A stretch of 64,000 nt of DNA from the NCBI RefSeq assembly GCF_001645185.1, contig NZ_LXTQ01000011.1, positions 372,001 through 436,000 of the forward strand, in the 5' to 3' direction. The stretch comes from Methylobacillus sp. MM3. Its GTDB lineage: Bacteria; Pseudomonadota; Gammaproteobacteria; Burkholderiales; Methylophilaceae. Under the pieces are notes generated by a model. That model was not told the origin of the DNA. It worked only from the letters and a program-made list of their open reading frames with translations, and searched no databases. Positions 28,969-37,564 of this stretch are shown here, in pieces; position 1 is the first letter of the stretch; the number at the start of each line of letters is the position of its first letter. The position numbers and the translations under genes were made by a program.

Positions 28969-29765
28969 GTCGTATTAAGGCTGTTTTCGAGCAACTCAAA
29001 CAACAACAGCGCAAGGCGCTTATTCCGTTCATTACTGCCGGTGACCCTAATCCGCAACAGACCGTGCCGATGATGCATGCATTGGTGCAGGGCGGTGCCA
29101 ACATGATCGAGTTGGGCGTGCCGTTCTCCGACCCGATGGCGGACGGCCCGACCATCCAGCGCGCCTCGGAGCGCGCGCTCAAGCACAAGATCGGTTTGCG
29201 CGACGTGCTGAGCATGGTGGCGGAATTCCGCAAAACGAATACGAATACGCCGGTAGTGCTCATGGGCTACGGCAATCCAGTCGAAGCGATGGGCTGGGCC
29301 CAATTCGCGCAGCGCTGCGCCGAAGTGGGCGTGGACGGCGTGCTGACCGTGGATTTCCCGCCTGAGGAAAGCAGCGAAGCATTTGAGCATCTTGCGCAAT
29401 ACAACATCGATCCGATTTTCCTGCTGGCACCGACCTCGGCGCCGGAGCGCGTGGACGCCGTCGTTGCTGCGGCCCGCGGATTCATTTACTACGTCTCCCT
29501 GCGCGGCGTGACTGGCGCTGCAAACCTCGATCTAGCCGATGTGGCCGACAAGGTGGCTGCAATTCGCGGCAAGACCCTGCTGCCGGTCGGTGTAGGCTTT
29601 GGTGTGCGCGATGCCGCTACCGCCAAGGCGGTGGCCAGCATTGCGGATGCCGTGGTCGTCGGCAGCCGCATGGTTCAGGAAGTCGAAAACTCCAACGAAC
29701 AGAACGTAGCCGCGAATCTTGCAAAACTGACGCAAGAGCTGCGCGCCGCGATCGATTCGAATTAA
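28965..29765 (+). CDS. trpA: Tryptophan synthase alpha subunit
   Basis: A 266-residue TIM barrel that cleaves indole-3-glycerol phosphate and channels indole to TrpB. Catalytic acids are in the conserved block [17 protein letters not shown]. The start is GTG inside the trpB stop, which fixes the 1:1 translation of the complex. The gene ends nine bases before accD. Confidence 0.97.
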   Translation: MSRIKAVFEQLKQQQRKALIPFITAGDPNPQQTVPMMHALVQGGANMIELGVPFSDPMADGPTIQRASERALKHKIGLRDVLSMVAEFRKTNTNTPVVLMGYGNPVEAMGWAQFAQRCAEVGVDGVLTVDFPPEESSEAFEHLAQYNIDPIFLLAPTSAPERVDAVVAAARGFIYYVSLRGVTGAANLDLADVADKVAAIRGKTLLPVGVGFGVRDAATAKAVASIADAVVVGSRMVQEVENSNEQNVAANLAKLTQELRAAIDSN

Positions 29766-29774
29766 AAGGCAATC

Positions 29775-30641
29775 ATGAGCTGGTTACAGAAACTTCTTCC
29801 CCCGAAAATCAAACGCGGCCTCGGCGCCAACCGCAAGACAGTGCCGGAAGGGCTGTGGAGCAAGTGTTCTTCCTGTGAGGCCGTGCTTTACCGTACCGAT
29901 CTCGAAAACAATCAGGAAGTTTGTCCCAAGTGCGGTTATCACAATCGCATTTCGGCACGTACCCGCCTGGATTTCGTGCTGGATGCGGAAGGTCGTTTCG
30001 AGATCGGGGCGGAAATCACGCCGCTCGATCCGCTCAAATTCAAGGACAGCAAGCGCTACGCCGACCGTATCAAGGCGAGCCAGGCCGATACCGGCGAAAC
30101 CGACGCGCTGGTTGTGATGCAGGGCGCGATCAAGACGGTGCCGGTAGTGGCGGCTGCGTTCGAGTTCAAGTTCCAGGGCGGCTCCATGGGTTCGGTCGTT
30201 GGCGAACGCTTTGCTCGCGGCGTCTCGGTCGCCATTGAACAGAAAGCGCCTTTTATCTGTTTTTCTGCCAGCGGCGGCGCCCGCATGCAGGAAGGCCTGT
30301 TTTCGCTGATGCAGATGGCAAAAACCAGTGCTGCGCTGACGCAACTCAGCAAGGCGCAATTGCCGTTCATCTCGGTTCTGACCGATCCCACAATGGGAGG
30401 TGTTTCGGCCAGTTTTGCGATGCTGGGCGATATCATCATCGCCGAGCCGCAGGCCCTGATCGGCTTTGCCGGCCCGCGCGTGATCGAACAGACGGTGCGC
30501 GAGACTCTGCCGGATGGCTTCCAGCGTGCCGAGTTTCTGCTGGAGCACGGTGCAATCGACTTGATTGTAGACCGGCGCGAAATGCGCGATCAGCTCGCCA
30601 AGCTGATCGGTAATCTGATGCACCATACTGCCCTTGCCTGA
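29775..30641 (+). CDS. accD: Acetyl-CoA carboxylase carboxyltransferase beta subunit
   Basis: A 288-residue subunit of the enzyme that makes malonyl-CoA for fatty acid synthesis. A zinc ribbon is formed by C31, C34, C50 and C53, followed by the carboxyltransferase core with [12 protein letters not shown] and [12 protein letters not shown]. It works with AccA, not in the window. Its 3' end overlaps folC by eight bases, the usual accD-folC pairing. Malonyl units from this enzyme would also feed the pigment synthase encoded at 50-60 kb. Confidence 0.97.
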   Translation: MSWLQKLLPPKIKRGLGANRKTVPEGLWSKCSSCEAVLYRTDLENNQEVCPKCGYHNRISARTRLDFVLDAEGRFEIGAEITPLDPLKFKDSKRYADRIKASQADTGETDALVVMQGAIKTVPVVAAAFEFKFQGGSMGSVVGERFARGVSVAIEQKAPFICFSASGGARMQEGLFSLMQMAKTSAALTQLSKAQLPFISVLTDPTMGGVSASFAMLGDIIIAEPQALIGFAGPRVIEQTVRETLPDGFQRAEFLLEHGAIDLIVDRREMRDQLAKLIGNLMHHTALA

Positions 30642-31938
30642 TCCTGCTACTTATTCGCATGCCACGCCGGCCGATCTCGCCGGCTGGCTTTCCTACCTAG
30701 AACAGCTGCATCCAAAGTCTATTGCGCTCGGTCTCGACCGGGTTGGCGAGGTTGCGCGCAGACTCGGGCTGGAACCGCAGTTTCCTATCATCACCGTCGC
30801 CGGAACCAACGGCAAGGGTTCGACCTGCGCGATGCTGGAGTGTATCTATCTCGAAGCAGGCTATCACGTTGCCTGCTACACCTCACCCCATCTGTTACGC
30901 TATAACGAGCGCGTCCGCATCGACGGTGTCGAGGTTTCTGACGATGCGTTGTGCCGCGCATTCGAGGCCGTCGAGCACGCGCGCCAGGATATGGCGCTGA
31001 CCTATTTCGAGTTCGGTACGCTGGCCGCGATGTGGCTGTTCATCGAAAGCAATGTTCAGGTCGCAGTGCTTGAAGTCGGGCTCGGCGGACGATTGGATGC
31101 GGTGAATGTCTTCGACCCTTCATGTGCCATATTGACCAGCGTCGATCTCGATCATATGGATTACCTGGGCCCCAGCCGTGAAAGCATAGGCCGGGAGAAG
31201 GCGGGTATTTACCGCAAGGGCATTCCGGCGATTTGCGGCGATTCGTTGCCGCCCGATACCGTGATAGCGCATGCCCTCGATATCGGTGCCGAGTTTAGCC
31301 AGGTCGGCAGACATTTCAATTTCGAAAAGCATGATGATCAATGGGATTTCGTGTCGGGTGCCATCCGGATATCCGATCTGCCGCTACCCGCGTTGAGCGG
31401 AGAGTTCCAGTTTTATAACGCCAGTTGTGCGCTGGCGGCCGTGCATGCCATGCAGTCCTGCTTGCCGGTTTCGGAAGCGGCATTACGTGCCGGTTTGCGA
31501 CATGTGGCGCTGCAGGGGCGATTCCAGGTGTTTTCGGGTACGCCGGAGGTCATTCTCGATGTGGCGCATAATCCGCATGCAGCCAGGGGCCTCGCGGAGA
31601 ATCTCCGAAAATCCCCGCATCGCGGAAAGACGCTGGCGGTATTTGCGATGCTGGCCGACAAGGACATTGCAGGCGTGGTGCAGGAACTGGCCGGAGAAAT
31701 CGACGCCTGGTTCGTGGCCGACATACATGAAGCGCGTGGCGCGCGGGCAGAGGTGTTGCAGGCACATCTGCAAGCTGCATCGCCCAATGTTGTCGTGCGC
31801 TGTCACGAGGATGTGATTTCCGCATTCCGCCGGGCCTGTATGAGTGCGGGTGAAAATGATAGAATTGCGGCATTCGGTTCTTTCTACACGGTGGCCGATG
31901 TGTTGCGCATATTGCCCACCGTCCGTCCCGCATCTTAG
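30634..31938 (+). CDS. folC: Dihydrofolate synthase/folylpolyglutamate synthase
   Basis: A 434-residue Mur-ligase-type enzyme that adds glutamate to dihydropteroate and folates. The ATP loop [16 protein letters not shown] is at about residues 48-63, with [15 protein letters not shown] and the C-terminal DVAHNPHAA motif. The start is TTG overlapping accD; no ATG fits the family's N-terminus. The gene is followed eight bases later by the SPOR protein gene. Confidence 0.96.
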   Translation: MPDPATYSHATPADLAGWLSYLEQLHPKSIALGLDRVGEVARRLGLEPQFPIITVAGTNGKGSTCAMLECIYLEAGYHVACYTSPHLLRYNERVRIDGVEVSDDALCRAFEAVEHARQDMALTYFEFGTLAAMWLFIESNVQVAVLEVGLGGRLDAVNVFDPSCAILTSVDLDHMDYLGPSRESIGREKAGIYRKGIPAICGDSLPPDTVIAHALDIGAEFSQVGRHFNFEKHDDQWDFVSGAIRISDLPLPALSGEFQFYNASCALAAVHAMQSCLPVSEAALRAGLRHVALQGRFQVFSGTPEVILDVAHNPHAARGLAENLRKSPHRGKTLAVFAMLADKDIAGVVQELAGEIDAWFVADIHEARGARAEVLQAHLQAASPNVVVRCHEDVISAFRRACMSAGENDRIAAFGSFYTVADVLRILPTVRPAS

Positions 31939-31946
31939 GAATATTC

Positions 31947-32609
31947 ATGGCGACTGAGAAGTTGAGCGAGCAGGAAATCCAGTTGAGAAAACGTGCCAGG
32001 CGACGCCTGGTGGGCGCTGTGGCGCTAGTGCTGCTGATGGTGACGGTGCTGCCTATGGTGCTGGATGATCGTGAGGCGCAAACTCCGCAGCCGGAAATCG
32101 CCGTCAACATCCCCAGCCAGGACGGTAACGATTTCGCCTCTCGCATCGTGCCTGTGGAGCCGGGAGCCGAAGGCTCGCCGCAACCGAACCAATCTCCGGA
32201 TACGCCTGTCGAATCACCTCTGCCGCAAGCCGAACCTGCTCCGACCCCCGCTCCGGAGCCGGAGCCTAAGGCTGAGCCGGCTCCCCAACCAGAAACCCCG
32301 GTTATGCCGGAGCCCAAGGTGGAGGCGCCTGCGGCCATACCAGCCCAACCTGCGGCGCCTGCCAGGCAGGCCATGACCAATGATGGATATACCGTACAGA
32401 TCGGCGTGTTTTCCGATGCTGGAAATGTAAAACAGTTGCAAAGCAAGCTGGAAGCGTCCGGTTTCAAGTCATACACGGAAAAGCTGGGTATGCCTGGCGG
32501 CACCAAGATTCGTTTACGCGTCGGCTCTTATGCGACGCGTGCAGAGGCTGAAAAAGTACGCGACAAACTGAAGGCTGCGGGTACCACTGGTATTGTGGTT
32601 GTGAAGTAA
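31947..32609 (+). CDS. SPOR-domain inner-membrane protein (DedD-like)
   Basis: A 220-residue protein with a short cytoplasmic N-terminus, one membrane helix (about 24-41, RRLVGAVALVLLMVTVLPMV), a long proline/alanine/glutamate-rich periplasmic linker (about 50-145) and a C-terminal SPOR domain (YTVQIGVFSDAGNVKQLQ, about 150-220). SPOR domains bind denuded septal peptidoglycan, so it probably localises to the division site. The position between folC and cvpA matches E. coli dedD. Confidence 0.9.
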   Translation: MATEKLSEQEIQLRKRARRRLVGAVALVLLMVTVLPMVLDDREAQTPQPEIAVNIPSQDGNDFASRIVPVEPGAEGSPQPNQSPDTPVESPLPQAEPAPTPAPEPEPKAEPAPQPETPVMPEPKVEAPAAIPAQPAAPARQAMTNDGYTVQIGVFSDAGNVKQLQSKLEASGFKSYTEKLGMPGGTKIRLRVGSYATRAEAEKVRDKLKAAGTTGIVVVK

Positions 32610-32636
32610 GCAAGGCCGGGAAAGGCCTGCTGAGCC

Positions 32637-33128
32637 ATGACATTTTTTGATTATGCGGTGCTCGGTATTATCGGGCTTTCGATACTGCTGAGCATATTGC
32701 GCGGTTTCCTGCGTGAAACGCTTTCGTTGGCCGGATGGGTCGCAGCTTTTTTCGTTGCCAGACTTTACACGCTGCAACTTGCCCCTATGCTGCCTCAGGC
32801 CATACCGGGCGAGTCATTGCGGTTACTGGCCGCGTTCCTGATACTTTTCCTGATCACTTTGCTGATCAGCAGCCTTCTGGCAATTGCGTTGGCAGAAGTG
32901 TTCAAGAAAATTGGCCTTGGCTGGCTGGATCGCGTGTTGGGGGCTTTTTTCGGTTTGGCGCGGGGTGTCCTGATCGTCGGCATTATCGTGTTACTCGGTG
33001 GCTTGACCACGCTTCCGCGCGAGACCTTCTGGCGCGATGCGATGTTCAGCGCGCCGTTCGAAGCGCTGGTGATCAGCGCCTTGCCTTGGCTGCCGGAAGG
33101 CATTGCCAAGCATATTAATTACGACTAA
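32637..33128 (+). CDS. cvpA: CvpA family membrane protein
   Basis: A 163-residue protein with four transmembrane helices and the family start [21 protein letters not shown]. The conserved [19 protein letters not shown] block lies near residues 97-118. CvpA is named for colicin V production in E. coli and contributes to envelope stress resistance; the mechanism is unsettled. It precedes purF by 32 bases, the standard cvpA-purF operon. Confidence 0.94.
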   Translation: MTFFDYAVLGIIGLSILLSILRGFLRETLSLAGWVAAFFVARLYTLQLAPMLPQAIPGESLRLLAAFLILFLITLLISSLLAIALAEVFKKIGLGWLDRVLGAFFGLARGVLIVGIIVLLGGLTTLPRETFWRDAMFSAPFEALVISALPWLPEGIAKHINYD

Positions 33129-33160
33129 CTTTAGCGTTTCAAGCAGGAGCGATTACACGC

Positions 33161-34705
33161 ATGTGCGGAATTATCGGTATCGTCGGCAAGAACCCCGTCA
33201 ATCAGATGCTTTATGACGGGTTGCTGGTGCTGCAGCACCGCGGGCAGGATGCCGCGGGCATCGTCACCAGCGATGGCGGCACGTTTTACATGCACAAGAA
33301 CAACGGTCTGGTTCAGGATGTGTTCCAGACGCGCCACATGCGTAACCTGATCGGCAACGTCGGTATCGCCCATGTGCGTTATCCAACGGCAGGCTCCTCA
33401 TCTGCCGCAGAGGCTCAGCCGTTCTATGTGAATTCCCCATTCGGCATTGTGCTCGGCCACAACGGCAACCTGACCAACTCCCAACAATTGAAGCGCGAGA
33501 TGTTCCGCCAGGATTTGCGCCACATCAATACCACCTCCGATTCCGAGGTGCTGCTGAATGTATTGGCGCACGAGATCGAGAGCAGTGCTCGAAATACCGC
33601 GCTGGATGTAGACATGGTCTTCGATGCCGTATCCGGCGTGCACAAGCGCGTAAAGGGCGCTTACGGCGTAGTCGCAATGATCGCCAATTACGGGCTGCTG
33701 GCGTTTCGCGACCCGTTCGGCATCCGCCCGCTGGTCATCGGCAAGTCTGAAACCGAGAAAGGTGTGGAATATGTCGTGGCTTCCGAGAGCGTGGCGCTCG
33801 ATGTGCTGGGCTTCCAGCTGGTGCGCGACGTAGCCCCTGGCGAAGCCATCTTTATCGACATGGATGGCAATTTCCATGCGCGCCAGTGTGCCGAGGATCC
33901 GGTGCTGAGCCCATGTATTTTCGAGTATGTTTACCTGGCGCGTCCCGACTCCGTCATTGACGGCGTCTCCGTATATCAGACCCGTTTGCATATGGGCGAG
34001 AGCCTGGCGGAAAAAATCCGTCGCGAATGGGCGCACCTGGATATCGACGTGGTGATTCCCATTCCCGACACCAGTCGTCCGAGCGCGCTGCAGCTGGCCA
34101 ATGCGCTGAACCTGACCTATCGCGAAGGATTCATCAAGAATCGCTACATCGGCCGCACCTTTATCATGCCGGGTCAGGCATTGCGCAAGAAATCCGTGCG
34201 TCAGAAGCTCAACCCCATCGGCATGGAATTCAAGGGCAAGAACGTGCTGCTGGTGGACGATTCCATCGTGCGGGGTACGACCTCCCAACGTATCGTGCAA
34301 ATGGCGCGTGAAGCGGGTGCGAACAAGGTGTTCTTCGCTTCCGCAGCACCTCCCGTGCGTTTCCCCAATGTGTACGGCATCGACATGCCTTCGCGCGATG
34401 AGTTGCTCGCCACTGGCCGTAGCGATGATGAAATCTGCCGCGAGATCGGCGCCGATGCGCTGATTTACCAGGATCTCGATGCCTTGGTACACAACATTCA
34501 GCGCAGCAATCCGGCGATCAAGCAGTTCGATTGCTCCTGCTTCAATGGCTGCTACGTGACTGGCGACATTACTGAAACGTACTTGGCCGAGATCGAATCC
34601 GCCCGGGGCGACATGGACAAGATCGCAAAGCCGGCCAATTCAAGCACGCAGCTTGACCTGAACCTGGTGGGCTCGAACAGTCGCGAGGAAGAAGAGGCCG
34701 CCTGA
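33161..34705 (+). CDS. purF: Amidophosphoribosyltransferase
   Basis: A 514-residue enzyme for the first committed step of purine synthesis. The N-terminal nucleophile cysteine is residue 2 (MCGIIGIVG), exposed after Met removal. The glutaminase half is followed by a phosphoribosyltransferase half with the PRPP loop [13 protein letters not shown] and [14 protein letters not shown] near the end. Length is normal. A promoter for the next gene starts six bases after its stop. Confidence 0.98.
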   Translation: MCGIIGIVGKNPVNQMLYDGLLVLQHRGQDAAGIVTSDGGTFYMHKNNGLVQDVFQTRHMRNLIGNVGIAHVRYPTAGSSSAAEAQPFYVNSPFGIVLGHNGNLTNSQQLKREMFRQDLRHINTTSDSEVLLNVLAHEIESSARNTALDVDMVFDAVSGVHKRVKGAYGVVAMIANYGLLAFRDPFGIRPLVIGKSETEKGVEYVVASESVALDVLGFQLVRDVAPGEAIFIDMDGNFHARQCAEDPVLSPCIFEYVYLARPDSVIDGVSVYQTRLHMGESLAEKIRREWAHLDIDVVIPIPDTSRPSALQLANALNLTYREGFIKNRYIGRTFIMPGQALRKKSVRQKLNPIGMEFKGKNVLLVDDSIVRGTTSQRIVQMAREAGANKVFFASAAPPVRFPNVYGIDMPSRDELLATGRSDDEICREIGADALIYQDLDALVHNIQRSNPAIKQFDCSCFNGCYVTGDITETYLAEIESARGDMDKIAKPANSSTQLDLNLVGSNSREEEEAA

Positions 34706-34709
34706 CAGG

Positions 34710-34738
34710 TTGACAAAGCAAGGCCACGGTTTTATCGT
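34710..34738 (+). promoter_or_regulatory. Sigma-70 promoter for metZ leader
   Basis: A consensus -35 TTGACA (34710-34715) and a 17-base spacer precede the -10 TATCGT (34733-34738). Transcription should begin near 34745, exactly where the riboswitch stem P1 starts, which supports both calls. Confidence 0.7.
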
Positions 34739-34742
34739 GATG

Positions 34743-34808
34743 ACTGCGCCGATTTGACAGTTTCAGCTTGCGGGCGCATTACAAATGCAGCTAAAGCGAG
34801 CCAAAGGA
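34743..34808 (+). ncRNA. SAM-II (SAM-alpha) riboswitch upstream of metZ
   Basis: The leader contains the SAM-II pattern: P1 arm TGCGCC (34745-34750), the conserved loop GATTTGACAG, GCTTGCG, the second P1 arm GGCGCA (34773-34778), then the AAATGCAGCTAAAGCGAG tail. The loop AGCTTGC can pair with GCAGCT of the tail (one bulged T) to give the required H-type pseudoknot that encloses S-adenosylmethionine. SAM-II elements are known before metA, metX and metZ genes in proteobacteria, matching the gene here. A terminator follows directly, so high SAM should end transcription. Confidence 0.85.
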
Positions 34809-34809
34809 G

Positions 34810-34841
34810 CCCGTTTTAGCCATTGCTGAAACGGGTTTTTT
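34810..34841 (+). terminator. Intrinsic terminator of the SAM-II leader
   Basis: An 11-bp stem (CCCGTTTTAGC with GCTGAAACGGG, one G-T pair), a four-base loop and six T residues lie between the riboswitch and metZ, 30 bases before the ATG. It is the likely expression platform, though its stem does not obviously overlap the aptamer, so the coupling mechanism is not certain. Confidence 0.8.
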
Positions 34842-34870
34842 ATTGCCTGAAGCAGGCAGAAGGACAAGCC

Positions 34871-36043
34871 ATGGATTATTCCAACCATCCGGAAACGCTA
34901 GGGGTTCGTGCAGGAAGCGCACATACCGAATTCGGGGAAAATTCCGAAGCGATTTTTCTTACTTCCAGTTTCGTGTATACCAGTGCCGCTCAGGCTGCGG
35001 CCCGCTTCAGCGGGCAGGAGCCGGGTAATATCTATTCGCGCTTCACCAATCCTACGGTTACCATGTTCCAGGACAAACTGGCGGCGCTGGAAGGCGCGGA
35101 GTTCTGCGTCGCCACCTCCAGCGGCATGTCTGCGATCCTGGCATGCGTGATGGGCTTGTGCTCGGCGGGCGATCATATCGTGGCCTCGCGCAGCATCTTC
35201 GGCACCAGCGTGCAATTGTTCGGCAACATACTCAAGCGCTGGGGGCTGGAGACCACTTTCGTCTCGCTGACCGATGAAGCGGAATGGGCGGCTGCGGTGC
35301 GTCCGAATACCAAGCTATTTTTCGTGGAGACACCGTCTAATCCGCTCACCGAAGTCTGCGACATTGCGGCGCTGGCCGCGTTGGCGAAAAAATCCGGTGC
35401 GCTGCTTGCGGTGGACAATTGCTTTTGCACCCCGGCTTTGCAGAAACCGATCGATCTTGGCGCGGATATCATCATTCACTCTGCCACCAAGTATATCGAC
35501 GGGCAGGGGCGCTGCCTGGGCGGCGCGGTCCTCGGCAGGAAAGACGTGCTGGAGCCGGTGTACGGTTTCCTGCGTACGGCCGGCCCGACCATGAGCGCAT
35601 TCAATGCCTGGGTGTTCCTCAAGGGACTGGAAACGCTTAGCCTGCGCATGGAAGCCCACTCGCGCAATGCGCTGGCGCTGGCGCAGTGGCTGGAAGGGCA
35701 GCCGCAGGTGGAGCGGGTGTATTACCCCGGACTGCCATCCCACCCGCAGTACGCGTTGGCCATGCGGCAGCAGAAGGCCGGCGGCGGCATTGTGTCGTTC
35801 GACGTCAAGGGAGGGAGGGACGGCGCCTGGAAGTTGATCGACGCCACCCGGATGGTGTCGATCACGGCTAATCTGGGCGATGCCAAGAGTACGATTACCC
35901 ACCCGGCGACGACGACGCACAGCCGAGTGACGCCAGAGGCGAGGGCGGCTGCCGGAATCGGCGATGGACTGGTGCGCGTCGCGGTTGGCCTGGAGCATAT
36001 CGATGATATCAAGGCAGACCTGGAGCGCGGGCTGAAAGGCTAG
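34871..36043 (+). CDS. metZ: O-succinylhomoserine sulfhydrylase
   Basis: A 390-residue PLP enzyme of the Cys/Met metabolism family that makes homocysteine from O-succinylhomoserine and sulfide. The family start TLGVRAGSAHTEFGENSEAI, the GNIYSRFTNPT block, and the Schiff-base lysine in HSATKYIDGQGRCLGG are the MetZ pattern rather than MetB or MetY. The ATG at 34871 has the ribosome site AAGGA; an upstream frame would run through the terminator. SAM-II control of this gene makes biochemical sense as end-product repression of methionine synthesis. Confidence 0.95.
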   Translation: MDYSNHPETLGVRAGSAHTEFGENSEAIFLTSSFVYTSAAQAAARFSGQEPGNIYSRFTNPTVTMFQDKLAALEGAEFCVATSSGMSAILACVMGLCSAGDHIVASRSIFGTSVQLFGNILKRWGLETTFVSLTDEAEWAAAVRPNTKLFFVETPSNPLTEVCDIAALAALAKKSGALLAVDNCFCTPALQKPIDLGADIIIHSATKYIDGQGRCLGGAVLGRKDVLEPVYGFLRTAGPTMSAFNAWVFLKGLETLSLRMEAHSRNALALAQWLEGQPQVERVYYPGLPSHPQYALAMRQQKAGGGIVSFDVKGGRDGAWKLIDATRMVSITANLGDAKSTITHPATTTHSRVTPEARAAAGIGDGLVRVAVGLEHIDDIKADLERGLKG

Positions 36044-36075
36044 AAGTTCAAGCTGTTCGGTGACCGATAGTATTC

Positions 36076-36114
36076 TGAAACGACAACGGGGCCATTGGCC
36101 CCGTTGTCGTTTCA
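36076..36114. terminator. Bidirectional hairpin between metZ and peroxiredoxin
   Basis: A perfect 19-bp stem (TGAAACGACAACGGGGCCA and complement) with a single-base centre lies between convergent genes. A four-base T or A run forms its foot on each side. Its symmetry suits termination of both genes. Confidence 0.75.
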
Positions 36115-36127
36115 ATGCCTGACTTGA

Positions 36128-36730
36128 TTACAGTTCGGCAGCGTGCGAAGCCAGATACTTGGCAACGCCTTCCGGGCTGGCGTCCATGCCAGCCTTTCCT
36201 TTGCTCCAGCCGGCCGGGCAGACTTCACCATGTTCTTCGGTGAATTGCAGTGCGTCGATCATGCGCAGCATTTCGTCGATGTTGCGACCCAGCGGCAGGT
36301 CATTCACGACTTGATGGCGAACGATGCCGGCCTTGTCGATAAGGAAGGAGCCGCGATAGGCGACGCCTGCATCGGCTTCGACGTCATAGGCTTTGCAGTA
36401 GTCATGCTTCATGTCGGCGATCAGCGGGTAGCCGACCTTGCCGATGCCGCCGGCGTTGACTGGGGTGTTCTTCCACGCCAGGTGTGTGAAGTGCGAGTCG
36501 ATGGATACGCCGACGACTTCCACGCCACGTTTCTTGAATTCTTCCAGACGATGATCGAATGCGATCAGTTCGGACGGGCAGACAAAGGTGAAGTCGAGCG
36601 GATAGAAAAACACGACGGCGTATTTGCCCTTGATATGCTCAGCCAGTGTGAAGTTGTCGTTGATGCTGTTGTCGCCCATGACGGCGGCAGAGGTAAAGCT
36701 CGGTGCGGCTTTTCCAACGAGAACGGCCAT
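36128..36730 (-). CDS. 2-Cys peroxiredoxin, AhpC/TSA (Prx1) family
   Basis: A 200-residue cytoplasmic peroxidase that reduces hydrogen peroxide and organic peroxides. The peroxidatic cysteine is C51 in DFTFVCPSELIAF and the resolving cysteine C171 in HGEVCPAGW, so it is a typical 2-Cys enzyme of the Prx1 type. No ahpF lies beside it, so thioredoxin is the probable reductant. The ribosome site AAGGAG precedes the start. A second, unrelated thiol peroxidase lies just upstream. Confidence 0.95.
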   Translation of the reverse strand: MAVLVGKAAPSFTSAAVMGDNSINDNFTLAEHIKGKYAVVFFYPLDFTFVCPSELIAFDHRLEEFKKRGVEVVGVSIDSHFTHLAWKNTPVNAGGIGKVGYPLIADMKHDYCKAYDVEADAGVAYRGSFLIDKAGIVRHQVVNDLPLGRNIDEMLRMIDALQFTEEHGEVCPAGWSKGKAGMDASPEGVAKYLASHAAEL

Positions 36731-36837
36731 ATGAATTTCTCCTTATTTGGATTAGGTTGAATGGGGGTTGAATAATCCGACAGCTTAATTCAACCGATGC
36801 CGAATTTCTATCGCTTGTTGCGAGATTCCGTGCCGGA

Positions 36838-37341
36838 TTATTTCAGAACCGCAGCTGCGGCATCATAGTTGGGTTCGGTGGTGATTTCGTTGACCAGTTC
36901 GCTATGCAGCACTTTGTTGTTCTCATCCAGCACGACAACAGCACGCGCCGCAACACCTTCCAGTTTGCTGCTAGCCAAGGCTACGCCATAGTTTTCCAGA
37001 AATTCGCGGCCGCGCATGGTCGATAGCGTGGTGACGTTGCTCAGGCCTTCCGCGCCGCAAAAACGTTTCTGGGCGAAGGGAAGGTCAACGGAAATGCAGA
37101 GTACGACGGTGTTCGGCAGGTCACTTGCAGCTTGGTTGAATTTGCGTACCGAAGTAGCGCAGGTGGGAGTATCGATGCTTGGGAAAATATTCAGGACTTT
37201 GCGTTTCCCTGCGAAATCCGCGAGGGTAACGTTTTGCAGATCCTGGTTTACCAGTTTGAAATCGGGGGCGGTTTGGCCGACCTTGGGAAAGTCGCCGGCG
37301 ACGTCGACGGGATTGCCTTTGAGATTGACGGTGCTTGCCAT
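36838..37341 (-). CDS. tpx: Thiol peroxidase (atypical 2-Cys peroxiredoxin)
   Basis: A 167-residue enzyme with peroxidatic C61 ([15 protein letters not shown]) and resolving C95 ([11 protein letters not shown]), the exact positions of E. coli Tpx, which uses thioredoxin and prefers lipid hydroperoxides. The ATG at 37341 has a perfect ribosome site (AAGGAGA). About 107 bases separate it from the other peroxiredoxin on the same strand, enough for a separate promoter. The 223 bases upstream, divergent with gyrA, hold both promoters. Confidence 0.96.
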   Translation of the reverse strand: MASTVNLKGNPVDVAGDFPKVGQTAPDFKLVNQDLQNVTLADFAGKRKVLNIFPSIDTPTCATSVRKFNQAASDLPNTVVLCISVDLPFAQKRFCGAEGLSNVTTLSTMRGREFLENYGVALASSKLEGVAARAVVVLDENNKVLHSELVNEITTEPNYDAAAAVLK

Positions 37342-37519
37342 GTTGGTTCTCCTTGAGACTGTTGTTGTTGAAACCAAACAAGCATCATGCGGCAGGCCGG
37401 GTGCTAATTCAACAATGAATAAAAAAGGGATTTTAAATCAAGGCCTTTTATTCTGTTGTCGTGAAGAGTCGAAACTCCTGACGCAAGAGGTATTTGGCCG
37501 TGATGGAGAGCGCTTCTCA

Positions 37520-37528
37520 TGCTAGAAT
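37520..37528 (+). promoter_or_regulatory. Extended -10 promoter for gyrA
   Basis: TGCTAGAAT forms an extended -10 (TG-n-TAGAAT) 37 bases before the gyrA ATG. No clear -35 is seen. The position gives a short normal leader. Confidence 0.5.
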
Positions 37529-37564
37529 CGAAGCTTTTATGCCTTCGCTGAATCAATAGGATTT

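Noticed and set aside
36128-37341. ahpC-ahpF operon
   Set aside because: The two genes are a Prx1-type peroxiredoxin and a Tpx, not a peroxiredoxin with its flavoprotein reductase.
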